23,501 bases of DNA, taken from the NCBI GenBank assembly GCA_036734545.1, contig DAIMYJ010000044.1, forward strand, positions 1 through 23,501. The letters are read 5' to 3'. Numbering within the stretch: position 1 is the stretch's first letter; each line of letters begins with the position of its first letter. This DNA comes from UBA7236 sp036734545 (GTDB lineage Bacteria > Bacteroidota > Bacteroidia > Chitinophagales > BACL12). The notes under the pieces were generated by a model that worked only from the letters and a program-made list of their open reading frames with translations, did not search any database and was not told where the DNA came from. Shown here piece by piece: positions 7,280 through 15,298 of the stretch. Made by a program: the position numbers and the translations under genes.

Positions 7280-7738
7280 TTAATTGGTGACCACATTCCC
7301 TTTGATGGTCAGCGTATTCGGGTTCGGAATGGTATTGGCCGTTACGGTCACCTTTTTGCTGATCTGACCGCTGCGCTTGCCGCTGTCAAATACCACATGG
7401 ATAATACCGCTGCCACCGGGCGGAATAGGTTCCTTTGGCCACTCAGGCACCGTGCAGCCACAGGACCCGTGCGCATCGGTGATGAGCAAGTCGTTCTTGC
7501 CGGTGTTGGTGAAACGGAAATCGGTGGATACCTTCTCGCCCTGCGGGATATCGCCGAAATCATGCAGGTCGCGCTCAAAGGTTATCACCGTTTGATTCTC
7601 TACGATGTCGGTGCTGATCTGCTCCTGCTCTTCCGGCAGGGCAACCCGGTCGCCCGTGGATGTTTCTTCTTTACAGGATACGAATGTCCCCGCAAAGGCC
7701 AGCATACCGATGGAAAGGGAAAACCATGTTCTGTTCAT
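7280..7738 (-). CDS. DUF1573 lipoprotein
   Basis: 152 residues. The N-terminus is a lipoprotein signal with a lipobox ending FVSC, Cys22 being the acylation site. The mature protein is an Ig-like DUF1573 domain: HDFGDIPQGEKV, FRFTNTGKNDL, then SCGCTVPEWP and PIPPGGSG, and the closing strand near LTIKGNV. The family is widespread in Bacteroidota, often next to yajC; its biochemical role is not established. The gene has its own -7 box 4 nt upstream, lying in the short space after the nusB stop, so it can be transcribed apart from nusB. Confidence 0.9.
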   Translation of the reverse strand: MNRTWFSLSIGMLAFAGTFVSCKEETSTGDRVALPEEQEQISTDIVENQTVITFERDLHDFGDIPQGEKVSTDFRFTNTGKNDLLITDAHGSCGCTVPEWPKEPIPPGGSGIIHVVFDSGKRSGQISKKVTVTANTIPNPNTLTIKGNVVTN

Positions 7739-7742
7739 AGCA

Positions 7743-7750
7743 CAAATTTA
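7743..7750 (-). promoter_or_regulatory. -7 box of the DUF1573 gene, internal to the operon
   Basis: Read on the minus strand this is TAAATTTG, an exact TAnnTTTG, 4 nt before the ATG at 7738. The -33 region would fall inside the end of nusB. It gives DUF1573-yajC-ybbR-coaE a promoter separate from nusB. Confidence 0.65.
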
Positions 7751-7754
7751 AGGG

Positions 7755-8693
7755 TTATTCGATGAGGCCGCGACCGGTCTTGATGATCCTGCCGCTCTGT
7801 TTCATTTCATTCATCAGCTTGTCCAGGATGCCGTTGATGAATTCCCGGCTCCTTGGGGTGCTGTACAATTTGCTGATGTCGAGATACTCATTGATGGTCA
7901 CCTTCGTGGGAATGGTCGGGATGTGCAGGAATTCCGTGAGCGCCATCTTCATCAGGATACGGTCGATCAGGGATACGCGATCGAGCTCCCAGTTCTGCAA
8001 CTTGGGCTTGATCTCCTCATCCAGCTGCGCATCATCACGAAGCGCCTGTATCACCAGCGTTTCCGCAAAACCGGATTCTTCATCGCTGATGTGAAAGTCG
8101 AATAATTTGTGTTGGTTCTCCTCCGTGAGCGGTGTTTGATAGAACTCTTCCATCAAACCCTTCACAATGAATTCATCATCGGCCCAGGTGGCGATGCTGT
8201 TCTCCATGTGCTCGTCGAAGTATTCGTTCCTGAGCAGGAATTGCTCGAAGATGTCCTTGATGATCTTTTTATCGGCCGCCGCATCGGGTGATGATGCCAC
8301 ATATTGCACGTAGGGCGCAAATTCGCGCAGCTGATTGTAAATAAGTTTGGTGTATTCCTCATCCACCAGCTCCAGCAGCTTTTCACGCTTGAGGCGCGAC
8401 TGGAAATAGTGATCCTTCAGCAGCCCCTGGATCACGGTGTTGTTGAAGAACGTAACGGGGAAATTCAGGTCGTCTTCGGTGGGCAGGTATTTATTGCGTT
8501 TGATATGCGCTTCCAGATCTACCTGCTGAGCCAACTCCGTGATGAAATGCAGCACATACAAATACGCCAGATGCGAGTTGCGGATGCTTTTGTTTAAATG
8601 GGTCAAAGCGGCACGTGAATCAGCCTGCCCCGAACAGGCGGTCACGTACAATGTCTGCATCGCTTTAATGCGTAGTCCTCTTCTGCTCAGCAT
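7755..8693 (-). CDS. nusB: Transcription antitermination protein NusB, long Bacteroidota form
   Basis: 312 residues, about twice the size of E. coli NusB. The N-terminal LSRRGLRIKAMQTLY is the usual start of the fold. After a long lineage-typical insertion of roughly 150 residues, the C-terminal part (from NWELDRVSLIDRILMKMA through TINEYLDISKLYSTPRSREFINGILDKL) is the recognisable NusB core. NusB with NusE (S10) binds boxA RNA in rRNA antitermination. It lies 49 bp after the amino acid dehydrogenase and 16 bp before DUF1573. Weak GTGATTTG lies just before the ATG but does not match the promoter consensus, so it may depend on the upstream gene. Confidence 0.92.
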   Translation of the reverse strand: MLSRRGLRIKAMQTLYVTACSGQADSRAALTHLNKSIRNSHLAYLYVLHFITELAQQVDLEAHIKRNKYLPTEDDLNFPVTFFNNTVIQGLLKDHYFQSRLKREKLLELVDEEYTKLIYNQLREFAPYVQYVASSPDAAADKKIIKDIFEQFLLRNEYFDEHMENSIATWADDEFIVKGLMEEFYQTPLTEENQHKLFDFHISDEESGFAETLVIQALRDDAQLDEEIKPKLQNWELDRVSLIDRILMKMALTEFLHIPTIPTKVTINEYLDISKLYSTPRSREFINGILDKLMNEMKQSGRIIKTGRGLIE

Positions 8694-8742
8694 GTCAAAT
8701 CACGTTCTCTTCTTAATTGGGATACTGCTCCGTAAGTGAAAC

Positions 8743-9840
8743 TCACAAACGGGAATTAATATGTGCCACAGCACGCAGGCGCGCCTCGGCAACCTGATTG
8801 GCAGCCGCCTGTGTGGTGATGTTATTGCTGGAAGCAACACTGAAGATCTCCAGCGCACGCTGGTAAATGATCTCCGTGCGCTGCAACGCACGCTCGCGGT
8901 TGTATCCCTCTAATTCAACGTAACAGTTGATCAGTCCGCCCGCATTGATCAGATAATCCGGCGCATACACGATGCCCTTGGCGATCAGTGCACGTCCGTG
9001 CTTTTCTTCTTCTTTCAGCTGGTTGTTGGCCGCACCGGCAATGATCTGACAGGTCAGCTTGTCGATGGTCTCATCATTGATGGTGGCACCGAGCGCACAG
9101 GGTGCGTAGATGTCCATGGCCGTATCAAATATCTTGTTCGCGTCGATCACTTCCACACCGAATTCTTTGGCAACGCCTGCGGTGCGCTCTTCGCTGATAT
9201 CGCTGATCATCACTTTCGCACCTTCCTTTACCAGATGCTTCACCAGGTTGTAGCCTACATGGCCTACACCCTGCACCAGCACGCGCTTGCCCGTAAGGCT
9301 GTCGGAACCGTTCGCATAGTGCGCAGCGGCCTTCATACCGAGGTAAACACCGTAAGCGGTAACCGGAGATGGGTCGCCGCCACCACCCAGCTGCTCGGGC
9401 TTGCCGGCAACGTGGTCGGTTTCCATGTTGATGAACTCCATGTCGCCGGTGGAAGTGCCCACATCCTCCGCCGTGATATAGCGGCCGGAGAGTCCGTTCA
9501 CGAATTTCCCGTAACGACGGAACAACGGCTCGCGGTTGGTGAGCGAACGGCTGTCGCCGATGATCACCGCCTTGCCGCCGCCGAGATTCAATCCGCTGAT
9601 GGCAGCCTTGTAGGTCATGCCGCGCGAAAGGCGGAGCACATCAATGATGGCCTCATCCTCATGTTGATAATTCCAGAAACGGGTTCCGCCCAGGGCCGGG
9701 CCTAAAGTGGTGTTGTGAATGGCAACGATGGCTTTGAGGCCGGTTTCTTTGTCGTTGCAGAAGACCAGTTGCTCGTGTTCCATTTCACGCATGGTGGTAA
9801 AGATCTCACCATTGGTCAGCTGCAGGGCATTGTTTGACAT
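8743..9840 (-). CDS. Glu/Leu/Phe/Val dehydrogenase, leucine dehydrogenase type
   Basis: 365 residues. NAD-dependent oxidative deamination of branched-chain L-amino acids to 2-oxo acids is the expected reaction. LGPALGGTR, MTYKAAISGLNLGGGK and YITAEDVGTS are hallmarks; Lys78 and Lys90 have the 12-residue spacing of the substrate-binding and catalytic lysines of Bacillus leucine dehydrogenase. The second domain has a Rossmann GVGHVGYNL loop. Leucine versus valine or phenylalanine preference cannot be read safely. It heads the minus-strand run leading into nusB and has a clear -7 box 26 nt upstream, back to back with the promoter of the ABC exporter. Confidence 0.92.
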   Translation of the reverse strand: MSNNALQLTNGEIFTTMREMEHEQLVFCNDKETGLKAIVAIHNTTLGPALGGTRFWNYQHEDEAIIDVLRLSRGMTYKAAISGLNLGGGKAVIIGDSRSLTNREPLFRRYGKFVNGLSGRYITAEDVGTSTGDMEFINMETDHVAGKPEQLGGGGDPSPVTAYGVYLGMKAAAHYANGSDSLTGKRVLVQGVGHVGYNLVKHLVKEGAKVMISDISEERTAGVAKEFGVEVIDANKIFDTAMDIYAPCALGATINDETIDKLTCQIIAGAANNQLKEEEKHGRALIAKGIVYAPDYLINAGGLINCYVELEGYNRERALQRTEIIYQRALEIFSVASSNNITTQAAANQVAEARLRAVAHINSRL

Positions 9841-9866
9841 AAATGAACGGTTTATGGTTGGCGCTG

Positions 9867-9874
9867 CAAAGATA
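9867..9874 (-). promoter_or_regulatory. -7 box of the amino acid dehydrogenase gene
   Basis: On the minus strand this is TATCTTTG, an exact TAnnTTTG, leaving a leader of about 20 nt before the ATG at 9840. It faces away from the plus-strand box at 9913-9920; only 38 bp separate them, so the two -33 regions must overlap. Confidence 0.65.
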
Positions 9875-9912
9875 GAAGAACTTGGAAAAAGGAGAACTAT
9901 TCGCAGGATTAA

Positions 9913-9920
9913 TAGTTTTG
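9913..9920 (+). promoter_or_regulatory. -7 box of the ABC exporter gene
   Basis: TAGTTTTG matches TAnnTTTG and ends 6 nt before the ATG at 9927. It argues against the in-frame TTG at 9882 as a start because that codon lies upstream of the box. Confidence 0.65.
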
Positions 9921-9926
9921 CAGACT

Positions 9927-11711
9927 ATGCGCCACCTCGCTCCCGTGCACCGGTACCTGATCAGGTACAAATGGCTGTTCCTCACCGGAGCGCTGTTCGT
10001 GGGCCTGGCCAATGTGTTTCAGGTGTATGCCCCGCACTACATCGGCAACATGGTGGATATCGTGAGCGAAAACTACAACGCCATTATCGGCGGTGACAAC
10101 GAATCGCTCGAACGCGAAGTATTCAGCAGCCTGCTGGTGAGTGCAGCGCTCTTCCTCGCACTTACGCTGCTGCGCGGGGTGTTCATGTTCTGCATGCGGC
10201 AGACCATCATCGTGATGAGCCGCCGCATCGAATACGACCAGAAGAATGAACTGTTCCGCCACTATGAAAAACTGACACCGGCATTCTTCAAACGCAACAA
10301 CACGGGCGACCTCATGAGCAGGGTGGCGGAGGATGTAGGCCGTGTGCGACAATACGTGGGGCCGGCCATCATGTATTTCCTCAACCTGGTATTCAACTTC
10401 ATATTCGCCATCTGGATGATGATGAGCATCAACACCACCCTCACCTGGTACGTGCTGCTGCCGCTGCCGGTGCTGTCGGTGAGCATCTTTTTCGTCAACA
10501 GCATCATCAACCGCAAAAGCGATCAGATACAGGCCCAGCTGTCGACCCTCACCACCATCGCCCAGGAGTCGTTCAGCGGGATCCGCGTGATCCAGGCGTA
10601 TGCCCGCGAACGGTCAACGGTGCGGTTCTTTGATGATGCGTGTGCCGACTACCGCGAGAAATCACTCGGCCTGGCCCGGGTGGATGCCATGTTCCAGCCG
10701 CTGATGGTGCTGCTGATCGGTATGAGCGTGCTGCTGACGATTTTTGTGGGTGGATGGCAGGTGATAGAGGGGGAGCTGACTCCCGGGAACCTCGTTGAGT
10801 TCCTGTTCTATGTGAACATGCTCACCTGGCCCGTGACCTCGCTCGGATGGGTGGTATCCATCATCCAGCGCGCCGCCGCCTCCCAGAAACGCATCAGCGA
10901 GTTCCTGGAAACTGAACCGGACATCGCCGCCACCGCCTTCCCCGAACGCGATCTGAACGGCCCCATACGCTTTGAGTCGGTATCGTTCACCTACCCGGAT
11001 ACCGGCGTGCAGGCGCTGCGCAAGGTCAGCTTTGACGTGCTGCCCGGCGAAAAAGTGGCCATCGTAGGCCGCACCGGTAGCGGAAAGACCACCATCGCCG
11101 ATCTGCTGTATCGCCTGTATGATCCGACAGAAGGACGTATCACCATCAACGGCTGCCCGCTGGAGGAGATCAATTTGAGAACGCTGAGGGGCCATATCTC
11201 CTCGGTGCCGCAGGACGTGTTCCTCTTCTCCGATACGATCCACAACAACATCGCCTTCGCCCGTCCGGATGCCGACCGCCAGACGGTGGAACGCTATGCG
11301 CAGTTCGCATCCATCCATGAGGAGATCACCCAGTTCAGAGATGGCTATGATACCATGGTAGGGGAGCGGGGCGTTACACTCAGCGGCGGACAAAAGCAAC
11401 GCGTGTCCATCGCACGGGCATTCCTCAAGGATGCGCCGGTGATCATCATGGATGATGCGCTGAGCGCCGTGGATGCCAATACCGAACAGTCCATCCTTGG
11501 CAATATGCGTCAGTATCTCGATGCACGCACAGCCATCATCATCACACACCGCATCTTCAGCCTGATCAACTTCGACCGCATCATCGTTCTCGACGATCAT
11601 ACCATCGCCGAAACCGGCACCCATGAAGAACTTCTGGCCCTCGGCGGTATATATGCCGGCATGTATGAAACACAGCGCAGGGCAGAGGAATCGGAATCCG
11701 ATAAAAAATAA
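9927..11711 (+). CDS. ABC exporter, fused membrane and ATPase domains, MdlA-like
   Basis: 594 residues from ATG 9927. The first 330 or so residues form a type IV exporter membrane domain with about six helices. The ATPase domain then shows Walker A GRTGSGKTT (381-389), Q-loop Gln429, signature LSGGQ (485-489), Walker B VIIMD (505-509), D-loop SAVD (513-516) and H-loop His541. Position 510, normally the catalytic Glu after Walker B, is Asp. That is typical of the degenerate-site half of heterodimeric exporters (MdlA, BmrC, TM287), yet no partner half-transporter is encoded here. Substrate cannot be told: lipid, drug or peptide. The DUF3276 gene follows after 89 bp on the same strand. Confidence 0.92.
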   Translation: MRHLAPVHRYLIRYKWLFLTGALFVGLANVFQVYAPHYIGNMVDIVSENYNAIIGGDNESLEREVFSSLLVSAALFLALTLLRGVFMFCMRQTIIVMSRRIEYDQKNELFRHYEKLTPAFFKRNNTGDLMSRVAEDVGRVRQYVGPAIMYFLNLVFNFIFAIWMMMSINTTLTWYVLLPLPVLSVSIFFVNSIINRKSDQIQAQLSTLTTIAQESFSGIRVIQAYARERSTVRFFDDACADYREKSLGLARVDAMFQPLMVLLIGMSVLLTIFVGGWQVIEGELTPGNLVEFLFYVNMLTWPVTSLGWVVSIIQRAAASQKRISEFLETEPDIAATAFPERDLNGPIRFESVSFTYPDTGVQALRKVSFDVLPGEKVAIVGRTGSGKTTIADLLYRLYDPTEGRITINGCPLEEINLRTLRGHISSVPQDVFLFSDTIHNNIAFARPDADRQTVERYAQFASIHEEITQFRDGYDTMVGERGVTLSGGQKQRVSIARAFLKDAPVIIMDDALSAVDANTEQSILGNMRQYLDARTAIIITHRIFSLINFDRIIVLDDHTIAETGTHEELLALGGIYAGMYETQRRAEESESDKK

Positions 11712-11718
11712 CGCCGGG

Positions 11719-11744
11719 TTGCTTTTAAAAAGCAAAATCTTTTT
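11719..11744 (+). terminator. Weak A/T-rich hairpin after the ABC exporter
   Basis: TTGCTTT and AAAGCAA (11719-11725 and 11729-11735) can pair over a 3-nt loop, followed by AATC and a T run. It is a possible intrinsic terminator or attenuator between the exporter and the DUF3276 gene. The stem is A/T-rich, so efficiency is doubtful. A TATATTTC element at 11744-11751 (one mismatch to the -7 consensus) might start the next gene. Confidence 0.35.
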
Positions 11745-11800
11745 ATATTTCGGAAAAATTCAACCCTCTTTCCAGACATTCTACCCTAAATCGGATCATT

Positions 11801-12214
11801 GTGGAGCACGAAAACAGCAAGCGGAACGACAGCGTATTTTCCAGGAAGATACGCGCGGGCAGGCGCAGAACGTATTTCTTTGATGTAAGGACCACGCGCG
11901 GTAACGATTACTACATCACGATCACTGAGAGTAAGAAACGCTTTGACGGCAATGGTTACGACCGCCACAAGCTGTTCATCTATAAAGAGGATTTCAACAA
12001 ATTTGCCGAAGAACTGCAGCAGGTGATAGACCATATCAAAGGTCTGCTGCCCGACTTCGATTTTGATGCCTTCAGCCACAAATACGACGAAGATCATAAC
12101 GGTGGAGAAGGTGAACACTACGATGATCACGGAGATCACGGTGCCCATGGCGATGACAACAGAGGGGCTGATAACAACCCGCCGCGCTATGGCGATGACG
12201 ACCTGAAACTATAA
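11801..12214 (+). CDS. PUR-type DUF3276 nucleic-acid-binding protein
   Basis: 137 residues. SRKIRAGRRRTYFFDVRTTRGNDYYITITESKKRF (about 14-48) and HKLFIYKEDFNKFAEEL (about 56-72) are the PUR-domain hallmarks of the DUF3276 family, related to eukaryotic Pur-alpha and the Borrelia nucleic-acid-binding PUR protein; single-stranded DNA or RNA binding is expected. Residues 92-137 are a low-complexity tail rich in Asp, His and Gly (for example DDHGDHGAHGDD), probably disordered and possibly metal-binding. No ATG is available: the start is GTG 11801, just before conserved residues. A strong terminator follows. Confidence 0.88.
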   Translation: MEHENSKRNDSVFSRKIRAGRRRTYFFDVRTTRGNDYYITITESKKRFDGNGYDRHKLFIYKEDFNKFAEELQQVIDHIKGLLPDFDFDAFSHKYDEDHNGGEGEHYDDHGDHGAHGDDNRGADNNPPRYGDDDLKL

Positions 12215-12234
12215 GCAACAAGCAATAGGGATTG

Positions 12235-12260
12235 AAACCACCGGAAACGGTGGTTTTTTT
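12235..12260 (+). terminator. Rho-independent terminator after DUF3276
   Basis: A perfect 9-bp stem (AAACCACCG at 12235-12243, CGGTGGTTT at 12248-12256) is capped by a GAAA tetraloop and runs into a T tract to 12260. It lies 20 bp after the DUF3276 stop and closes the exporter-DUF3276 unit. Confidence 0.88.
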
Positions 12261-12343
12261 ATGCCGCGAAATAGCGGATAACACTGATTTTTGTCCTTGT
12301 TTTCGGGCTGATAGCAGGAGATATTTGGAATGATATCCCTGCC

Positions 12344-13582
12344 ATGCCATTATCCCGCCTCCTGATCCTGCTGCTCCTGTGCATCCCTGCACTCCTCAGC
12401 GGGCAAAATCTGGTACCCAACAACGGGTTTGAATCCGCTACGGGCACACCTACGGGTTATGGGCAGTGGTATAAGGTCGACACCTGGTCCAATGTCAATG
12501 AGTATCCTGCTTTCCTCTGGCCCTACGCCAGTCCCGATTACCTCCATATGACCGGCAGCGGAGGCGCCGATCTGCCCGTCAGCACCTTCGGCACTGTTAC
12601 ACCTTACGCCGGTAACGTGGTGATGGGATTCATCACCTGGCTGAGCGGTACCCCGCAATTCCGCGAATACCTCTCTATCCCGCTGCTCTCACCCCTGGTG
12701 CCCGGCGTTACCTATACCGTCTCCTTTTGGATCACCAACGGCTCCGCAGGATGGTATAACGGCTACAGCAGCAACCATATCGGTGCGCAGTTCACCGTAG
12801 GCTCCATGGCGCAGGCCGACCATGAGCCGATCGGCGGCACCCCGCAGTGTGAATATGCCGGTGAGTTGTGGAGCACATCCTGGCAGTATGTCTCGTTCTC
12901 CTATGTGCCTGACATGGCCTACGACCAGATCACCATCGGTAACTTCTACAACGATGCCTCCACATCGCATACCTTTCATGTGGCCTCCATGTCGGCCGGC
13001 AGCTACTACTTCATCGACGAGGTGGTGGTAGAACCTGCCACACCGCTGCCGCTGGAGCTGATCGCCTTTTCCGGACAACAGGTGGATGCCGACATCCGCC
13101 TCGAATGGGAGACCGCTGCGGAGATGGGGACCGACAGGTTTGAGGTGCAGAAGCTGTTTCCCGACGCCGGATTCCTCACCATTGGCACCCTTGAGGCTGC
13201 AGGGTTTGCGGTGGAGGGACAAACATACGCCCTGGCGGATGACCAGCCCTGGCCGGGGGAGAACATCTACCGCCTCCGCATGATCGATATCAACGGCACC
13301 GCGGCAAACGCTGAGGCGATCAGCGTAACCTATACGAACCTGAGTGATCCTGAGCCAACCACATTTCCCAATCCATCATCAGGGGACTTCCGAATACAGG
13401 GTATCCTGCCCGGAGAGATCACCGGCCTTGAAGTGTACGACATGCGCGGGGTTCAGATGCGATCGGAAAGCTTTGTTTCGGACGATGGAAGAATACCCGT
13501 TAACGGCTGGCCATCAGGGGCTTACCTGGGGATCATTTACTCAAATGATCATGTATATAAGACCATACATGTTATTCAATAA
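12344..13582 (+). CDS. Secreted protein with T9SS type A sorting domain
   Basis: 412 residues. Residues 1-20 are a signal peptide, cleaved near LLSG. Residues 22 to about 230 begin NLVPNNGFES and look like a carbohydrate-binding/jelly-roll beta-sandwich. Residues 236-330 start PLPLELIAFSG and contain LEWETAAEMGTDRFEVQK, the Ig-like linker common in this phylum's secreted proteins. The T9SS type A domain occupies about 338-412: FPNPSSGDF, YDMRG, then a GAYLGII strand and a short basic end. It should be moved over the outer membrane by T9SS and be cleaved or anchored. Ligand unknown. GATATTTG (12320-12327), one mismatch to the -7 box, is a possible promoter. It converges with the next cargo gene. 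Confidence 0.88.
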   Translation: MPLSRLLILLLLCIPALLSGQNLVPNNGFESATGTPTGYGQWYKVDTWSNVNEYPAFLWPYASPDYLHMTGSGGADLPVSTFGTVTPYAGNVVMGFITWLSGTPQFREYLSIPLLSPLVPGVTYTVSFWITNGSAGWYNGYSSNHIGAQFTVGSMAQADHEPIGGTPQCEYAGELWSTSWQYVSFSYVPDMAYDQITIGNFYNDASTSHTFHVASMSAGSYYFIDEVVVEPATPLPLELIAFSGQQVDADIRLEWETAAEMGTDRFEVQKLFPDAGFLTIGTLEAAGFAVEGQTYALADDQPWPGENIYRLRMIDINGTAANAEAISVTYTNLSDPEPTTFPNPSSGDFRIQGILPGEITGLEVYDMRGVQMRSESFVSDDGRIPVNGWPSGAYLGIIYSNDHVYKTIHVIQ

Positions 13583-13595
13583 CAAGTAGTTATTG
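13577..13595. terminator. A/T-rich inverted repeat joining two convergent stops
   Basis: CAATAAC (13577-13583) pairs perfectly with GTTATTG (13589-13595) over a 5-nt loop. The stop codons of both T9SS genes lie within or at the edge of the arms. It could be a weak bidirectional terminator, but it has low GC and no long T tract. Confidence 0.3.
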
Positions 13596-15185
13596 CTTTA
13601 TCAACATCTGTGTTTCTACGCTGGTGCCGTGTGACAGCGTCACGTAGTAAACACCCGGAGGGAGCAGTTGCAGGTCTACGGTCTGCTCAGCACCTGAAGG
13701 GATCTGTCGGGTGTGGACAACAGCTCCGCGCTGATCGGTGATGCGCACAATGGCCGCTTCGGAGGTGGAAAGGAATACCCTGTCCTGAGCAGGATTCGGC
13801 CACAGGCTAAAGCCTGCAGTCTGACCGCCGGTAAGGGGTATGGCGATGCCGGTGGCTGCTTCGCCGGCTGCGGTCTTGTTGAACCAGATCTCCAGAGTTC
13901 CCGAGCGGGTATCACCCCATACGGCATAGAGTGTATCCTGGTCGAACTGCATACTCATGAAATCATTGCCGTTACCGTACAGCTCATCGTCGAACCCCGC
14001 AGCCACGCCGCTGACCGGCATGTCGGCGGAGAAGGTGGTGGAATCCTGCCATTTGATCGCCCCCCATATCTCCGTGGCTACGGCATATCCCGTGTCTGCG
14101 GCATTCCGCCTGTCGCGCCAGCAAACGGCCAGGTTGCCCTCTGCATCAAAATCACCCCATACCAGGTCCTGCATCACCCCGGTGCCGGGCGGGTCTGCGT
14201 TCACACGCAGGGGGGCCGACCATCCGGTGCCGCCATTAAAGGATTCCAGCAGGTAGATATCGTTGTCGCCAAGGGTTCTGTAAACGAACAGGAAGGCCAG
14301 GTGCTGCGGGTCGGCGGGATTGGCCAACAATTGGTAGCCTACCTTGGCCGAGGTGTCGCTGTTCAGCTCTGTGCCCGGCGACTCCAGCATCTCGTGATAG
14401 CTGAAGGAGAGGCCGCCGTCACTGCTCGACGCATGCACAAAGCGGGGCAGGAAGTTCTCGGTCCATTCCCAGGCGGGATACACCACATGCAGGATGCCGT
14501 TAGCGCCCACAGCCGGCGCAGCCATGGGCGCCTGTATGAAGTCGCCGATCTGCCAGCCGATGGTGTCTATATACCGCCAGTCGCCAAAGGCAAGCCCGTC
14601 GGCACTGGTAGTCAGGTAATTGCGATTGGGGAAGGGGATCCACGGTGCGGGTTTGGTGGTGACATACTGATGGCCGTCCAAAGGGCCGCCGCTCCTGTCG
14701 ATAACCAGCCAGGGCCTGTCAACGGGCACTTCCATGCCGTCATCCCATGCGTCGATCACTTCCACCGGCGCTGCCCACGTAAGCCCACCGTCTTCAGACC
14801 TGCGCACGAGTGCCTTGCCGGAAGTGCCGGCAGGATGATAGTCGATATAGCTCAGATAGAGGTTCCCTTCGCTGTCCCAGGCCATCGACGGGTCGGCCAT
14901 GGTATAGCCGGGTGTGATATGCGGTATGGCCTGTATCGGGCTCCAGGTAGTGCCGCCATCCAGACTCACCCGCACCTGTATGCGGATCAGCTCCAGACCG
15001 TCCAAACCCATCCAGGCAACTACCAGGTGTTGTGGATCAGCCGGGTTCTGAGTGAGGAAGGGTTCGCCTTCGAAAAAGGAGCCTTCAGACACACGGGTAT
15101 CCTGACCATAAGCGGTAAACGATGGGGGGCCGACCGTCAGCAGGAGCAGGAGGGTGGCAGGGAGGATCAGGTCGCGGGTAAGCAT
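13590..15185 (-). CDS. Secreted sialidase-fold (BNR-like) protein with T9SS domain
   Basis: 531 residues from ATG 15185. A signal peptide covers residues 1-27 (cleavage near AYG). The body has Asp-box-like repeats of the SxDGGxTW kind (SLDGGTTWS, SEDGGLTWA, SSDGGLSFS, and the degenerate SFNGGTGWS), spaced as in six-bladed sialidase-fold propellers. No sialidase arginine triad can be confirmed, so it may be a non-enzymatic propeller. Residues 457-531 are a T9SS type A domain: LWPNPAQDRV, ITDQRG, PPGVYYVTL and a short C-terminal KQ. An in-frame ATG at 15248 would put 21 extra residues before the signal peptide, so I prefer 15185; a GATATTTG near-box at 15208-15215 lies between the two. Confidence 0.87.
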   Translation of the reverse strand: MLTRDLILPATLLLLLTVGPPSFTAYGQDTRVSEGSFFEGEPFLTQNPADPQHLVVAWMGLDGLELIRIQVRVSLDGGTTWSPIQAIPHITPGYTMADPSMAWDSEGNLYLSYIDYHPAGTSGKALVRRSEDGGLTWAAPVEVIDAWDDGMEVPVDRPWLVIDRSGGPLDGHQYVTTKPAPWIPFPNRNYLTTSADGLAFGDWRYIDTIGWQIGDFIQAPMAAPAVGANGILHVVYPAWEWTENFLPRFVHASSSDGGLSFSYHEMLESPGTELNSDTSAKVGYQLLANPADPQHLAFLFVYRTLGDNDIYLLESFNGGTGWSAPLRVNADPPGTGVMQDLVWGDFDAEGNLAVCWRDRRNAADTGYAVATEIWGAIKWQDSTTFSADMPVSGVAAGFDDELYGNGNDFMSMQFDQDTLYAVWGDTRSGTLEIWFNKTAAGEAATGIAIPLTGGQTAGFSLWPNPAQDRVFLSTSEAAIVRITDQRGAVVHTRQIPSGAEQTVDLQLLPPGVYYVTLSHGTSVETQMLIKQ

Positions 15186-15298
15186 GCGGGCAGGTATCAG
15201 ATGGAAGCAAATATCGTGCAGGATCTTCGGGGCTGAATGCACATTCATCTGATATGATGAATTATATAAGAATAAATAAAATTCTGTTAATCAATTAC

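Noticed and set aside
10662..11735. Long open frame antisense to the ABC exporter
   Set aside because: It is the shadow of a gene with all ATPase motifs; its own translation is His/Asp/Gly-rich without motifs.
13713..15236. Long open frame (507 codons) antisense to the sialidase-fold gene
   Set aside because: The opposite strand encodes a clear signal peptide, Asp-boxes and T9SS domain; the antisense frame has no domain or promoter.
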